In this document: positions 8,100 through 16,728 of the stretch, one piece after another
How positions within the stretch are numbered: position 1 is the first letter of the stretch
Layout: the number at the start of each line of letters is the position of its first letter
Source of the DNA: Archangium gephyra
Lineage (GTDB): Bacteria > Myxococcota > Myxococcia > Myxococcales > Myxococcaceae
NCBI GenBank assembly: GCA_003243425.1
Contig: QFQP01000007.1
Location: forward strand, 145,515 to 209,514
Direction: 5' to 3'
Length of the DNA: 64,000 bases
The notes under the pieces: model-generated
The model's input: only the letters and a program-made list of their open reading frames with translations
The model's database searches: none
Told to the model about the DNA's origin: nothing
Program-made: the position numbers and the translations under genes

Positions 8100-8669
8100 G
8101 TGACGTACGAAAACGCGACGCATGAGACCCGCGGGTCCGACCTCCTTGCCGTGCTGGGCGTCGTGAAGTTGCCCGAGCAGATCCTCGGACCGGTGTGGGT
8201 GGAGCGCCTTCGTTCTCTGCAGCCCGACGGCTGGTACCCCATCGTCATGCTGCTCGAGCTGTTGGAGACGCTCGCAAAGCGCGGCGGCACCGCGTCACTC
8301 GTGCAGATGGGCCGGCAGCTCTTCCGCGACTCGCATCAGGCGCGCGTCACGCCCGACTTCAAGTCGGCCGGCGACGTCATCTTCGGGATGGACGCGATGT
8401 ACCACCACGCCAACCGTGGCCAGAACATCGGCGGGTGGAAGGTGACGAAGTTCAAGCCGGGCGTGGCCGTGCTCGAGAAGACGACGCCGCACCTGTGCGC
8501 GCTCGAAGAGGGAATCCTGCTCGAGGCGCTGCACACCATCGGCGCCGAGTCGCTCATCATTCAGAGCAAGTGCCGCACGCGCGGCGACACGTTGTGCGAG
8601 TTCGAGATCCGCTCGTCGGTGCGTGACGACCGGTGGATGGGCTCCCACAAGGTCGTCGAACCGAGCTGA
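8100..8669 (+). CDS. V4R-like small-molecule-binding or sensory domain protein
   Basis: A GTG at 8100 is the likely start. The 189-residue product is all alpha/beta with the C-terminal pattern ALHTIGAESLIIQSKCRTRGDTLCEFEI, which matches the end of V4R/XylR-N-type domains (C-x4-G-D-x-x-C-x-F-x-I with two conserved Cys). The upstream half, with MLLELLETLAKRGGTASLVQMGRQLF, is helical, like the related heme-NO-binding and DUF2378 folds. Such domains bind small hydrophobic ligands in sensor proteins, but here no output domain is attached. Ligand and partner are unknown. It precedes a TPR membrane protein by six bases. Confidence 0.55.
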   Translation: MTYENATHETRGSDLLAVLGVVKLPEQILGPVWVERLRSLQPDGWYPIVMLLELLETLAKRGGTASLVQMGRQLFRDSHQARVTPDFKSAGDVIFGMDAMYHHANRGQNIGGWKVTKFKPGVAVLEKTTPHLCALEEGILLEALHTIGAESLIIQSKCRTRGDTLCEFEIRSSVRDDRWMGSHKVVEPS

Positions 8670-8675
8670 CGCGCC

Positions 8676-9224
8676 ATGACGCGCCCGACCCGGAACCGGC
8701 TGCTCGCGGTGGTGCTGGTGGTGGTGACCGTGCTCGTCCTGCGCCGGTTGCCTGACGAAGCGACGTGGCTGGTCGGCGGTGCCGGCGGTGCGGTGATGGC
8801 GCTCGCGCTGTGGGTCACCGCGCCGTTCCGCAAGGCGCGTGGGTTGATGCGCGAGAAGAAGTTCGACGAAGCCGCGACCGAGCTGGCGGCGTTCGAGCTG
8901 TCGCTGGCCGACGGCTGGCGCAAGTGGCTCGCCGGGCTCGCAGTAGGGCTCTACACGACCAACGCCATCGCGGCGTCGCGCAACACGCTGGGCGCGGTGC
9001 GCCTCGAGCAGGGCCGGCTCGAAGACGCGACCACGCACTTCGATGCGGCCATCGCGCTCGACCCGCTGTACGCGATGCCGTGGGCCAACCGCGCGGTGCT
9101 GGCGGCGATGAAGGGTGACCGCGCCGCGGCGATGGAAGCGAAAGACACGGCGCGCGCCCTGGGCTTCGGCAGCAAGACGCTCGACGCGGTGCTGCACGAC
9201 AAGCTCACGGCGAGGTCCCCATGA
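8676..9224 (+). CDS. Membrane-anchored TPR protein
   Basis: Product of 182 residues with two hydrophobic N-terminal helices (about 8-23 and 31-50), then a soluble helical part. A TPR-like unit is clear at about residues 105-140: NTLGAVRLEQGRLEDATTHFDAAIALDPLYAMPWANRAVLAAMKGD, with the usual small and aromatic positions. It lies six bases downstream of the V4R-like gene, and its last codons overlap the start region of the next small gene (9221/9226). Such proteins act as scaffolds at the cytoplasmic membrane; a specific role is not visible. Confidence 0.75.
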   Translation: MTRPTRNRLLAVVLVVVTVLVLRRLPDEATWLVGGAGGAVMALALWVTAPFRKARGLMREKKFDEAATELAAFELSLADGWRKWLAGLAVGLYTTNAIAASRNTLGAVRLEQGRLEDATTHFDAAIALDPLYAMPWANRAVLAAMKGDRAAAMEAKDTARALGFGSKTLDAVLHDKLTARSP

Positions 9225-9495
9225 AGTGGCTGGCGTTGGTGGGTTCGGTGCCGGCGTCGTGCTGGTGGAGCGCCGCGCCTTCGTCACCGGCTCCGCGGAA
9301 GTCATCGGCTGCTTCGGGGCTTTCGATAGAACCACGCTGACCCTCACGGTCCGTGAGCAGCAATGCAACGGGGGAGTCGGCGCGCCAACCAACGCCATCT
9401 GTACGCTGCCGGAATTGCCGAACGGCTGTTACGCGCTGCCCGGAGGCGACGTGCTCGTTCTGCCGAACGACGGTGGCATGATCCGCTGCGAATGA
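9221..9495 (+). pseudogene. Small exported or membrane protein, start region probably shifted by one base
   Basis: An ATG at 9221 opens MKWLALVG and stops after 39 codons, while the frame that continues to the stop at 9495 (GAGVVLVERRAFVTGSAEVIGCF... ending GGMIRCE) has no ATG. One extra G in the GGG at 9241-9243 would join them into MKWLALVGFGAGVVLVERR, a normal signal-anchor. A GTG at 9226 could also start the long frame, so this may be an intact 89-residue gene. The C-terminal pattern CTLPELP...GGDVLVLPNDGG resembles that of the next gene (CTLPSL...GQVSLVSDGG), so the two look like diverged tandem paralogues. Function unknown. Confidence 0.5.
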
Positions 9496-9542
9496 AGGTC
9501 GGCTTGACGTCGCGCCGGAGTGGGCAGCGAGGACGATGCGGG

Positions 9543-10016
9543 ATGCGCACCATGGACATGAGCACTGATGAAACCGGCAGCACCTGCGACGGCGCGCCGT
9601 TGAGGTGCGAGGTGACGGCGTCGAGCTGCGGTGGCGGGCGCGACCGCAGCCTCTCGCTGGTGCGCGCCTTCATCGGCGTCGTCTCGGTGTTCACCCTCAC
9701 CAACTGCGCGCCTCCGTGCGTGCCGTTCTCGCGGCCCGCGCATGACGTGAGCTGCGATGGCGATACCCTCGTCGCGTCGTTCAACGCGCAGAACAGCTCG
9801 GTGCTGTCTTCTTCCTGCGCGGCGAACGTCGACGGCGGCGTGGTGGTCGCGACGGTGACGGGCGTCGTGTGCCCCGGTGAGCAGTTCGAGCGACTGTCGA
9901 ACATGCTCGAGCTCGACTGCACGCTCCCGTCCCTCGGGGCGGGGACGATTCCTGTTCACGAAGGCCAGGTCTCCCTCGTGAGCGACGGCGGCGTGACCGT
10001 CTGCCGGCGGCCGTGA
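9543..10016 (+). CDS. Small Cys-containing hypothetical membrane or lipoprotein
   Basis: Frame usage becomes coding-like from about the ATG at 9543, though the true start could be ATG 9552 or the GTG at 9660. From 9660 the product would read MRAFIGVVSVFTLTNC, a signal peptide with an imperfect lipobox. The remainder has paired cysteines and two beta-like repeats (SVLSSSCAANVDGGVVVATVTGVVC). The C-terminus parallels the preceding gene. No family is recognised. Confidence 0.5.
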   Translation: MRTMDMSTDETGSTCDGAPLRCEVTASSCGGGRDRSLSLVRAFIGVVSVFTLTNCAPPCVPFSRPAHDVSCDGDTLVASFNAQNSSVLSSSCAANVDGGVVVATVTGVVCPGEQFERLSNMLELDCTLPSLGAGTIPVHEGQVSLVSDGGVTVCRRP

Positions 10017-10074
10017 AACGCGCCTCTGAATAAGGTGCGACAGGCGTTCAGTACGTGCGTGTCGTTGAAAGTGT

Positions 10075-10936
10075 TCAGTGCAGCCGCAGCAGCATCCGCG
10101 CGTCGTCGAGCCCTTCGCGCGCACGCGTGAGCACGAACCGCGTGCCCGCCGGGAGCTCGCGACGAACGCGCACCCCGCTCCGCTTCGGCACCTCGAGCCA
10201 CGACGGCAGCTCTGAACCTTCGTGACGGCTACCGACCGCACCGAGGTCCACGCCTCCGTGCGTGAGGACGAGTTGCTGCGTCTCGCCGCTGTCGAACTTC
10301 ACCGGCAACGGGGACGGCGCGTGAACGTCGAAGCGCTCCATGAAGCCCCAGCCATCACGCACGAAGTGAAGCGTCACCGGAGCCGTCGTCACCCCACGCA
10401 CTGACGCACCGTCGAGGCTCACCACGCTCTTCACTTCGAGCTGCGGAATCAGCGCGCGCCATCACCCGCGTGAGCCGCGCGAGCACCGAGAACTTCAACG
10501 TACCGACCGGTGAAATCTCCGCGCCGAGTGTCGTCACCCACGCCAACCCACGCAGCACCTGCGCGAAGAGCAGCAGGTACAGCGAGAAGAACCAGAACAA
10601 CGGCCACGCGATGAGGGCGTCCATCACCAGCGCGATGCCGATCTCCATCAGCTCCGGCGGCTGACCCTTCTTGAGCCACGGGCCAGCGATGGGCGCCAGA
10701 CAGGCGCCGACGGTCAACACGCCCGCGAGGCCGCGAAGCCTCTTCATCGCGCGCGCGCCGCTGACCGAAGCGAGCGACCAGCCCTCGGCGAACCCGCGCC
10801 ACGCGCTCCACTTTCCTTCGAGTGATTCGACGCGGAGATCCACCGTGTGACCGCCGCACCGCGGGCACTTGCGCCACGCGCTCCGCAGCAGACATTTCGT
10901 GCACGTGAAGCACGCGCCGACGTTCCAGATGCTCAC
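10075..10936 (-). pseudogene. Zinc-ribbon membrane protein interrupted by a 2-base shift
   Basis: A GTG at 10936 (VSIWNVGACFTCTKC) begins a protein with an N-terminal zinc ribbon (C-T-K-C ... C-P-R-C) in the first 35 residues and two membrane helices around residues 75-150. After LARLTRVMAR the frame runs into unrelated sequence, while a second frame continues sensibly from ALIPQLEVKSVVSLDG to the stop at 10075. Restoring two bases (GC) in the alternating run at 10452-10459 joins both parts into one protein of about 287 residues. Either the gene is broken or the assembly lost a GC dinucleotide. The C-terminal 125 residues are a soluble beta-rich domain of unknown function. Confidence 0.65.
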
Positions 10937-11016
10937 AGCGCCGACATAGCGCGCGTCGAGGCGCAAAATTTTGACTTTGACTTGCAACTTCTCAACACCG
11001 AAGTCATGGGAGCGCC

Positions 11017-12033
11017 ATGCTTCGCCGCCGCTTCGTCGTCGTTCACCGCTGGCTTGGCCTGGTGGTCGGCCTTCACCTGCTGTTGCTGGGCCTCACCGGT
11101 GTGTTGATGGCGTTGGGCGAGCCGTGGGAGCGCGTGTCTGGTCACCGCACTTCGGGCACCGGCAAGGTGACGCTCGCGCAGGTGATGGAGGCCGTGCGCG
11201 TGAAGACCGGTGCCACGCAGGACCCCGGTTGGGTGAAAGCACCGCCGGAAGGTTCCGGCCTCGATTGGCGAATGCTCATCGACCTCGCGCCGGAGGGCGG
11301 GAAACGTCAGCGCGCGTACGTGCACGTCGATTCGGGCACCGGCGAGGTGACGAAGGTCGTGCCCTACGAAGCGAGCGTGAAGGGCGCGTCGTTCAGCTTC
11401 CACCACGAGCTGTTTCTGAGCGGCAAGGTCGGCCGGCCCATCGTCGCGGTGTCGGGAATGCTCTCGTTGCTGCTGAGCATTCTCGGCGTCGTCATCTGGT
11501 GGCGCGGTGGCCGCGGGCCGACGTTGGCGCTGCGCATGAAGGGGCTCCGAGCGCCCTCTCTGCGGGCTCGCCTACTCGCGTTGCACGAGCTGATCGCGGT
11601 GTGGACCGTCGTCGGTCTCGTCGGCTCGACCCTGAGCGGCATCGTGCTCGCGAAGCCCGACTGGTTCGGAGGCTCGCTCGGCAAACCGCCGCCCACGTCA
11701 GCGCGCGTCGATTTCGCACGGCTCACCGACGCGCTGGCAGGTCAGCCCTTCGAACAGGTTCGCTTCGCGCCCAACGCCGACACGGTGGCCATCACCCTGA
11801 TTCGCGGCGGCCAGTTCACCGTCGACCCCCAGACCTTCGTCATCACGCCCCGGCCGGCACCGCCGTCGACCTTCGTGAGCGTGATGCGCACGCTGCACGA
11901 AGGCCACTACTGGGGTCCGGTGGGCACGGTGGTCATCACGCTCGTCGGGCTGGTGCCGCTGGTGCTCTTCGTGAGCGCGTTGCTCTCGTGGTGGCTCGGC
12001 CGGAAAGCTCAGAGCCCGCAGGTCGCCGAATAG
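11017..12033 (+). CDS. PepSY-associated TM domain protein
   Basis: The ATG has GGGAG at good spacing. The 338-residue product has the PepSY_TM layout: an N-terminal helix with VVHRWLGLVVGLHLLLLGLTGVLM (H-R-W-x-G-L), a periplasmic PepSY-like segment, a second pair of helices after SFHHELFLSG, one after LALHELIAVW, and a C-terminal helix. Conserved His pairs at helix ends (HR, HHE, HE) may bind heme or metal. Relatives are often iron-reductase-like proteins beside siderophore receptors. Upstream there is an AT-rich patch (10962-10990) with repeated TTGACT, a possible promoter, but no convincing Fur site. The 3' end overlaps the convergent lipase gene by 25 bases. Confidence 0.85.
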   Translation: MLRRRFVVVHRWLGLVVGLHLLLLGLTGVLMALGEPWERVSGHRTSGTGKVTLAQVMEAVRVKTGATQDPGWVKAPPEGSGLDWRMLIDLAPEGGKRQRAYVHVDSGTGEVTKVVPYEASVKGASFSFHHELFLSGKVGRPIVAVSGMLSLLLSILGVVIWWRGGRGPTLALRMKGLRAPSLRARLLALHELIAVWTVVGLVGSTLSGIVLAKPDWFGGSLGKPPPTSARVDFARLTDALAGQPFEQVRFAPNADTVAITLIRGGQFTVDPQTFVITPRPAPPSTFVSVMRTLHEGHYWGPVGTVVITLVGLVPLVLFVSALLSWWLGRKAQSPQVAE

Positions 12034-13067
12034 CCCGAGCAGCAGCCGGTGCCGCTGCAGGTGCCGGTCAGCATGTTCACCTGAATGGCGCCGGTGTTGT
12101 TCTTCGCGCGGAAGTGCCCGACGCCGTCGATGTCGCCCGCGCCCGCCACGTACGGGCTGTAGTCGGTCCAGTCGAAGTCGACGTCGAGGGAGGTCGAACC
12201 GAAGCCCACGTCGAGCTGCGAGATGACGTTGCTGCGCGCGTCGAACAACCCGGTGTCGCCACACGTCGAGGTGAACGCGTTGGTGGGGCACGCGAAGCCG
12301 TCATGGTCGTCAGCGCGAATCGAATAGAACCGCGAATTGGTGAAGCGCGACGGCGAGTCGCGGAACCCGTTGTTCTGCATGCGCGCGTTCATCGACGGGT
12401 AGAAGCCGAAGATGTCCGAGTCGTAGAAGTTCTGGCTGCCGCACGTCGGGTAGTACGGGTTCGCGTAGCCCACCGCGTTGCACACCGTCAGGCCGCGCAT
12501 CGCCCCGGAGATGGCGATGAAGCGCCGCAGGCTCGACTGCAGCGAGAAGCGCTCGAGCGCGTGCAGCGCCACCGACACGCCCATGGAGTGACCGATGACG
12601 TCGACCTGCGAAGCGCCCGTGTACGCCTTCACGTCGACGATGAAGTCACGCACGCGATCGGCCTTCGTGTACGTGTGGTAGTTCAAGGTCGGCGACTGCC
12701 GCTCGCTCGCCGAGAGCCAGTTGATGCCGAACAGCTCACAGTCCTTGTAGCCGGCCGCCTTGAGCGCCGCGTACACGCTCGCGCCACCGGTGCTCGAGGG
12801 GAAATCGAAGTTGCGCGCGTCGTCGCCATTGCCGGGCACGAAGATCACCGGCGTGCGGGTGACCGTGCAGTTGGCGGCGCCTCCGAAGCCCCCGTAGGGA
12901 GCGTTCGACGGTGAGAAGCCGCCCGCGAACTGCGAGTCAGCACCCGAGTACGTCAGCGTCGCCTGCGTGGTGGCCAGTGCTTCATCAGCGCCGACGTCGA
13001 GTTGTGAATCGACGCCGCACGCCGCGAGCGACAGAGACAAGGTGAGCGCGAAATACGAACGAGCCAT
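12009..13067 (-). CDS. Secreted lipase/esterase lipoprotein (alpha/beta hydrolase)
   Basis: The ATG at 13067 follows AAAGGAGAG. The signal peptide MARSYFALTLSLSLAAC ends in a lipobox with Cys17. The hydrolase domain has the oxyanion strand TPVIFVPGNGDDARNFDFP near residues 70-90 and the nucleophile elbow DVIGHSMGVSVALHAL (G-H-S-M-G) near 165. D or H partners probably lie in GAGDIDGVGHFRAKNN near the C-terminus (H of VGHF). It resembles the triacylglycerol lipase/EstA group that contains extra Cys (C-G-S-Q, CCSGYSATC) expected to form disulfides outside the cytoplasm. Substrate: probably acylglycerols or other esters scavenged from prey or biomass, which is inference. Confidence 0.85.
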   Translation of the reverse strand: MARSYFALTLSLSLAACGVDSQLDVGADEALATTQATLTYSGADSQFAGGFSPSNAPYGGFGGAANCTVTRTPVIFVPGNGDDARNFDFPSSTGGASVYAALKAAGYKDCELFGINWLSASERQSPTLNYHTYTKADRVRDFIVDVKAYTGASQVDVIGHSMGVSVALHALERFSLQSSLRRFIAISGAMRGLTVCNAVGYANPYYPTCGSQNFYDSDIFGFYPSMNARMQNNGFRDSPSRFTNSRFYSIRADDHDGFACPTNAFTSTCGDTGLFDARSNVISQLDVGFGSTSLDVDFDWTDYSPYVAGAGDIDGVGHFRAKNNTGAIQVNMLTGTCSGTGCCSGYSATCGL

Positions 13068-13232
13068 GGAGTTCTCTCCTTTGCCGTGAGGGGCCGCGGA
13101 GAGTCCGCCGGGTTCGTTTGAACCACAATGAAATGCAAGGCTCAGTCCAACGGCTGCAGGTGCTTCACAGCGCGCACCGTGGACGATCGGCGTAACTGCA
13201 ATCATCACGCCTGTAGCGTCACTGCGTGCACA

Positions 13233-13252
13233 GGGGCGCGCGACGACGCCCC
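13233..13252 (-). terminator. GC hairpin downstream of the helicase gene
   Basis: GGGGCG at 13233-13238 pairs with CGCCCC at 13247-13252 over an 8-base loop, 18 bases past the helicase stop. There is no clear U-run, so it may be a stem that aids termination rather than a full intrinsic terminator. Confidence 0.25.
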
Positions 13253-13270
13253 CATGCGCATGCGCGTCAG

Positions 13271-14647
13271 TCAGCGGCGCCGCGGGCTACCGCTGAACAC
13301 GGTGCTCGGCTTCTTCTCGCCGCCACCGGCGTGCTGCCCACCGCCGCCCTGCTGCTGGCGGCCACCCCCACCGCCACCACCGCTGCTGGACACGCGCGCG
13401 TTGCGCTGGTGGCTGCGTGCGTGGCGGCCGGGCGCCTGCCCTGCCGGGCGCTGCGAGACGCCGTGGTCCTGACGACGCGGGCCGGGGTTCGACTGGCGCG
13501 ACCGCTCGTCTTCCATCGCCTTGATGAAGACGGGGTCGGTCTTCGGCAGCGGCTCACGAGGAATCTTCACGCGCAACAGCTTCTCGATGTCGCGCAGCAG
13601 CGGCACCTCTTCCGAAGCGCAGAACGCCGAGGCGTGACCGCTGGCCGCCGCACGCGCGGTGCGACCGACGCGGTGCACGTAGTCTTCCGGCACGTGGGGC
13701 AGGTCGTAGTTCACCACGTGACCGATGTCGGCCACGTCGATGCCGCGCGCGGCGATGTCGGTGGCGACCAGCACGCGGTACTTGCCCGACTTGAAGCCGT
13801 CGAGGGCGTGCTTGCGCTGCGCCTGGCTGCGGTCGGCGTGAATGCGCTCCACCGCGTGGCCGTCGCGCCCGAGCACCTTGGTCAGCTTGTCGGCACGGCG
13901 CTTGGTGCGCGTGAAGACCAGCGTGGTCTCGTCGCCCTTCGAGAGCAGCGTGAGCAGCAGCGCGTTCTTCTCGCCCTGGCTGACTTCGAACACGCACTGC
14001 GTGGCGCGCTCGGCCGTGGTGCCGCTGCGGGCCACCTCGACGCGCACCGGGTCGCGCGAGTTCTGCTTGGCGAACGTGGCCACTTCACCGGCCATGGTGG
14101 CCGAGAACAGCAACGTCTGACGGGTCCTGGGCAGCTTGGCGACGATGCGCGTGAGCTGCGGCTTGAAGCCCATGTCGAGCATGCGGTCGGCTTCGTCGAG
14201 CACCAGCACTTCGATGTTCGCGAGCGTGACGTTGCCCTCGTTCAAGTGGTCGATGAGACGGCCGGGCGTGGCGATGACCAGCTGCGAGTACGACAGGCCG
14301 TCTTTCTGCCCGCCCATACCGACGCCGCCGATGACCGCGACCGCCTTCACGCCGTGGGGCGCGCCGAAGCGCACCGCGTGCTCGTGAATCTGCAGCGCGA
14401 GCTCGCGGGTGGGCGCCAGCACCAGCGCGCGCGTGCCCTTCTTGCCCTTGAGCCGCTCGACGATGGGAAGAACGAACGACGCCGTCTTACCGGTGCCGGT
14501 GGCCGCGCAACCGATGACGTCTTTGCCCGCGAGCGCGTGGGGAATGGTCTGGGCCTGAATGGGGGTCGGCTTCTCGTAGCCGGCACGCGTGAGTGCAGTG
14601 AGCGTGGCGGAAGAGAGGCCGAGTGATGCGAAGTCTGGAGGCTGCAT
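13271..14647 (-). CDS. rhlE: DEAD-box RNA helicase, RhlE type
   Basis: 458 residues carrying all DEAD-box motifs in order: FASLGLS and the Q motif GYEKPTPIQ, Walker A ATGTGKT, PTRELA, VIATPGR, DEAD, SAT, then VATDIAARGIDV and HRVGRTAR in the second RecA domain. The C-terminal tail (about 385-458) is basic and glycine-rich (GGGGGGGRQQQGGGGQHAGGG), typical of RhlE proteins, which use it for non-specific RNA binding. RhlE helicases remodel RNA in ribosome assembly and mRNA decay and are often cold-induced. The start ATG at 14647 fits the family length. The gene lies 17 bases after the lectin-like lipoprotein gene. Confidence 0.92.
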   Translation of the reverse strand: MQPPDFASLGLSSATLTALTRAGYEKPTPIQAQTIPHALAGKDVIGCAATGTGKTASFVLPIVERLKGKKGTRALVLAPTRELALQIHEHAVRFGAPHGVKAVAVIGGVGMGGQKDGLSYSQLVIATPGRLIDHLNEGNVTLANIEVLVLDEADRMLDMGFKPQLTRIVAKLPRTRQTLLFSATMAGEVATFAKQNSRDPVRVEVARSGTTAERATQCVFEVSQGEKNALLLTLLSKGDETTLVFTRTKRRADKLTKVLGRDGHAVERIHADRSQAQRKHALDGFKSGKYRVLVATDIAARGIDVADIGHVVNYDLPHVPEDYVHRVGRTARAAASGHASAFCASEEVPLLRDIEKLLRVKIPREPLPKTDPVFIKAMEDERSRQSNPGPRRQDHGVSQRPAGQAPGRHARSHQRNARVSSSGGGGGGGRQQQGGGGQHAGGGEKKPSTVFSGSPRRR

Positions 14648-14664
14648 GAATCCTTTTGTGATGC

Positions 14665-16143
14665 TCAGGGAACGCGGCAGTAGAAACGCATCGCGTCCAT
14701 GGCGTTGCCGTCGTTGACGCGGCCGCTCCAGTGGATCTGCGCTGCGTTCTCACCGTGCGTCGTGTCGTTGGGCTCACCAGGAGCCCAGAAGGTGATGGTG
14801 GTGTCGGTGACCGGGTCGTAGGTCGAGCCACCACCGCTCGCCACCCACGTGCCCTCGGTGGCCTGGTCGGAGTAGCCGATCCACGCGTCCGAGAAGAGCT
14901 GGCCGTCGTAGACGGCGGACGAGAAGGCGGTCCACTCCGCGGCCGACTCGAACCACGCCAGCGAGGCGCCGGTGGCGATGGTGGCGCAGAAGGTCTGCGC
15001 GGCGGCGAACGCCAGGCGATTGTTGCACTGGTAGAAATCGCTGAGCCCCATCACGCCCGTGACAGGCGCGCAGACCTGCGCCGCGGTGCACGTCGCAGTG
15101 GGGAGGTTGTCGTAGATGTCGGTGCCCCAACGCGGCGCGGCGTTGAGCTGCAGCGCGTGCGCGAAGCAGTCGTTGAGGAGCTCGTTGCCGTACACGTCGA
15201 GTTCGTCGAGAACCGCGAGCGTGCTGAGCACGGTGACCGAAGCGAGCACGTCGTTGTATTCGATTTCAAAGACCCGTGAGACGGTGAGCATCGGCAGATT
15301 CACCGACGCCACGGTGTCGTTCTGACGCACCGACAGCGTGTTGGTGCGCTTGAGCTGCGGCAACGAAATCGTGGTCAGGCCGCTCATGTACTCGATGCGA
15401 ACTTCGCCCGCGCGCGCCAGCACCGGCAGGTCGAGCACCGTGAGCTCGGGGTAGTCATTGAGGTACAGCCCGGCCGCGCTCGCGAGCTTCGGCAAGTGGA
15501 GCTCGCGCACCGGGGTCAAGGCACGGAGCGCCGGGCCCTCGCCACCGTTGACCGTGCCGAGCACGACGTCGCCAGTGACCGCCTCGAGGTCGGCGAGCGT
15601 GAGGTCGCCCGCCGTGGCGTGCTCGATGACGATGGAGCCGAACAGCACGCGCTTGCCGGCAAGCTCGGCGAGGTCGTCGTCGCTGCGAATGGTGATGTCG
15701 CCGAAGTAGTAGTCCTCGGCCGCCGACTGCGAGCAGACGTACGACGTCGCGGTGACTTCGCCAGCGTCGAGCGTGCCGTTGTCGTCGAGGTCGACGCCGG
15801 TTTCGATCTTGCTGCCGCCGTTCTCACAGTTGAGGCCCGCCGCTTCGGCGGTCACCTTGTTGAGCGAGTTGTGACCACTCACGCCCGCGTCGCCCTGCGC
15901 ACCGGGCTGACCCGAAGTGCCCGAGGCGCCGTTACAGACGTACTTCGTCTTGCTGGCGTCGATTTCGGAGTCGTCGAGGGTCTGGCTGTTGTTGGTGTCG
16001 TAGCCCGTGCGGATCGCCACGCCGCCCTGCGCGCAGTTGTCGCCAGCCGTCTCGCTGTCGACGCGCACCAGGAGCGCCTCAGCGCTGCCACGACATCCCG
16101 CCACCACCATCACCGCCGCCACGACGAAGAGCGTTCGCATCAT
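14665..16143 (-). CDS. Lipoprotein with DUF7151-like repeats, L-domain-like strands and a C-type lectin domain
   Basis: The ATG at 16143 gives MMRTLFVVAAVMVVAGC, a clean lipobox; a GTG at 16164 is also possible. After the Cys there are two copies of a short Cys-containing unit (DNCAQGGVAIRTGYDTNNSQTLDDSEI and LNCENGGSKIETGVDLDDNGTLDAGEV) with Ca-binding-like D-x-N/D-x-D spacing, separated by a collagen-like stretch (SGTSGQPGAQGDAG). Residues about 140-340 form repeated strands like a receptor L domain. The last 150 residues are C-type-lectin-like: CNNRLAFAAAQTFC, DAWIGYSDQATEGTWV, FWAPGEPNDTTHGENA (E-P-N) and a final YCRVP. Binding a cell-surface or extracellular glycan is the natural inference. 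Confidence 0.75.
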   Translation of the reverse strand: MMRTLFVVAAVMVVAGCRGSAEALLVRVDSETAGDNCAQGGVAIRTGYDTNNSQTLDDSEIDASKTKYVCNGASGTSGQPGAQGDAGVSGHNSLNKVTAEAAGLNCENGGSKIETGVDLDDNGTLDAGEVTATSYVCSQSAAEDYYFGDITIRSDDDLAELAGKRVLFGSIVIEHATAGDLTLADLEAVTGDVVLGTVNGGEGPALRALTPVRELHLPKLASAAGLYLNDYPELTVLDLPVLARAGEVRIEYMSGLTTISLPQLKRTNTLSVRQNDTVASVNLPMLTVSRVFEIEYNDVLASVTVLSTLAVLDELDVYGNELLNDCFAHALQLNAAPRWGTDIYDNLPTATCTAAQVCAPVTGVMGLSDFYQCNNRLAFAAAQTFCATIATGASLAWFESAAEWTAFSSAVYDGQLFSDAWIGYSDQATEGTWVASGGGSTYDPVTDTTITFWAPGEPNDTTHGENAAQIHWSGRVNDGNAMDAMRFYCRVP

Positions 16144-16188
16144 ATGAGCCGCGGGCCATTTCACCTCCCAGAGGAGGACGCAAGCCCC

Positions 16189-16728
16189 TCACCCGATATG
16201 GATGGCGGAGTCGCCGCCCGAGCGCCACGACTGCGGCACGAAGCGATGCCACCACGGCTCGGGCGGCAGCTCGCTGGCCGGGTGAATCAACACGTGCACC
16301 AGGAGCCTCCAGCGCGCACCGACCGGCTCGGTCGACGGCACCGGCCTCGTCTTTTCCAGCGCCTGCTCGAAGCATGACAACAGGAGCGGCGGGAGCTCGG
16401 CCCGGGGCGCTGACTTCACGAACATCAACTGCATGCCATCGGGCTGCCGTTCGAGGAGCAGGCTCAGCTTCACCACGCTCCCCTCTTCCTCGCGCCAGTG
16501 CTCCTGGTTGCAGTGCTGCAGCTGTTCGCTGGCCTCGATGAAGAGGGCCTGCACCGCGTCGCGTTTCGAAGCGTCGGTCGACCAGTCGCGCTCCATGAGC
16601 TCGGGCAGCGCGGCCCACGGAGCGTCGAAACCTTCGGGCCTCGGCCGACGCGGGCGCTGCCACAGCAACGCGAGCCCCACGGCCAGGGCGAGCAGCATGA
16701 AGAGGACGATGACGGCGACGCGCTTCAC
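16189..16728 (-). CDS. Membrane-anchored hypothetical protein
   Basis: Chosen start is the GTG at 16728, because GTGA overlaps the TGA stop of the upstream zinc-ribbon gene. The 179-residue product opens with a basic residue run and a strong helix (VKRVAVIVLFMLLALAVGLALLW) followed by RPRRPRPEG, so it is an inner-membrane signal-anchor protein. The soluble part, with ALFIEASEQLQHCNQEH and SVVKLSLLLERQPDGMQLMFVKS, is not a family I recognise. It probably works together with the upstream gene. Confidence 0.6.
   Translation of the reverse strand: MKRVAVIVLFMLLALAVGLALLWQRPRRPRPEGFDAPWAALPELMERDWSTDASKRDAVQALFIEASEQLQHCNQEHWREEEGSVVKLSLLLERQPDGMQLMFVKSAPRAELPPLLLSCFEQALEKTRPVPSTEPVGARWRLLVHVLIHPASELPPEPWWHRFVPQSWRSGGDSAIHIG

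Noticed and set aside
10971..12914. 647-residue open frame on the plus strand
   Set aside because: Overlaps the PepSY gene in another frame and the lipase gene antisense; composition is Arg/Ala/Val-rich with no motif.
13111..13124. Short palindrome GGTTCGTTTGAACC upstream of the lipase
   Set aside because: Five-base arms are common by chance; no promoter element can be fixed beside it.
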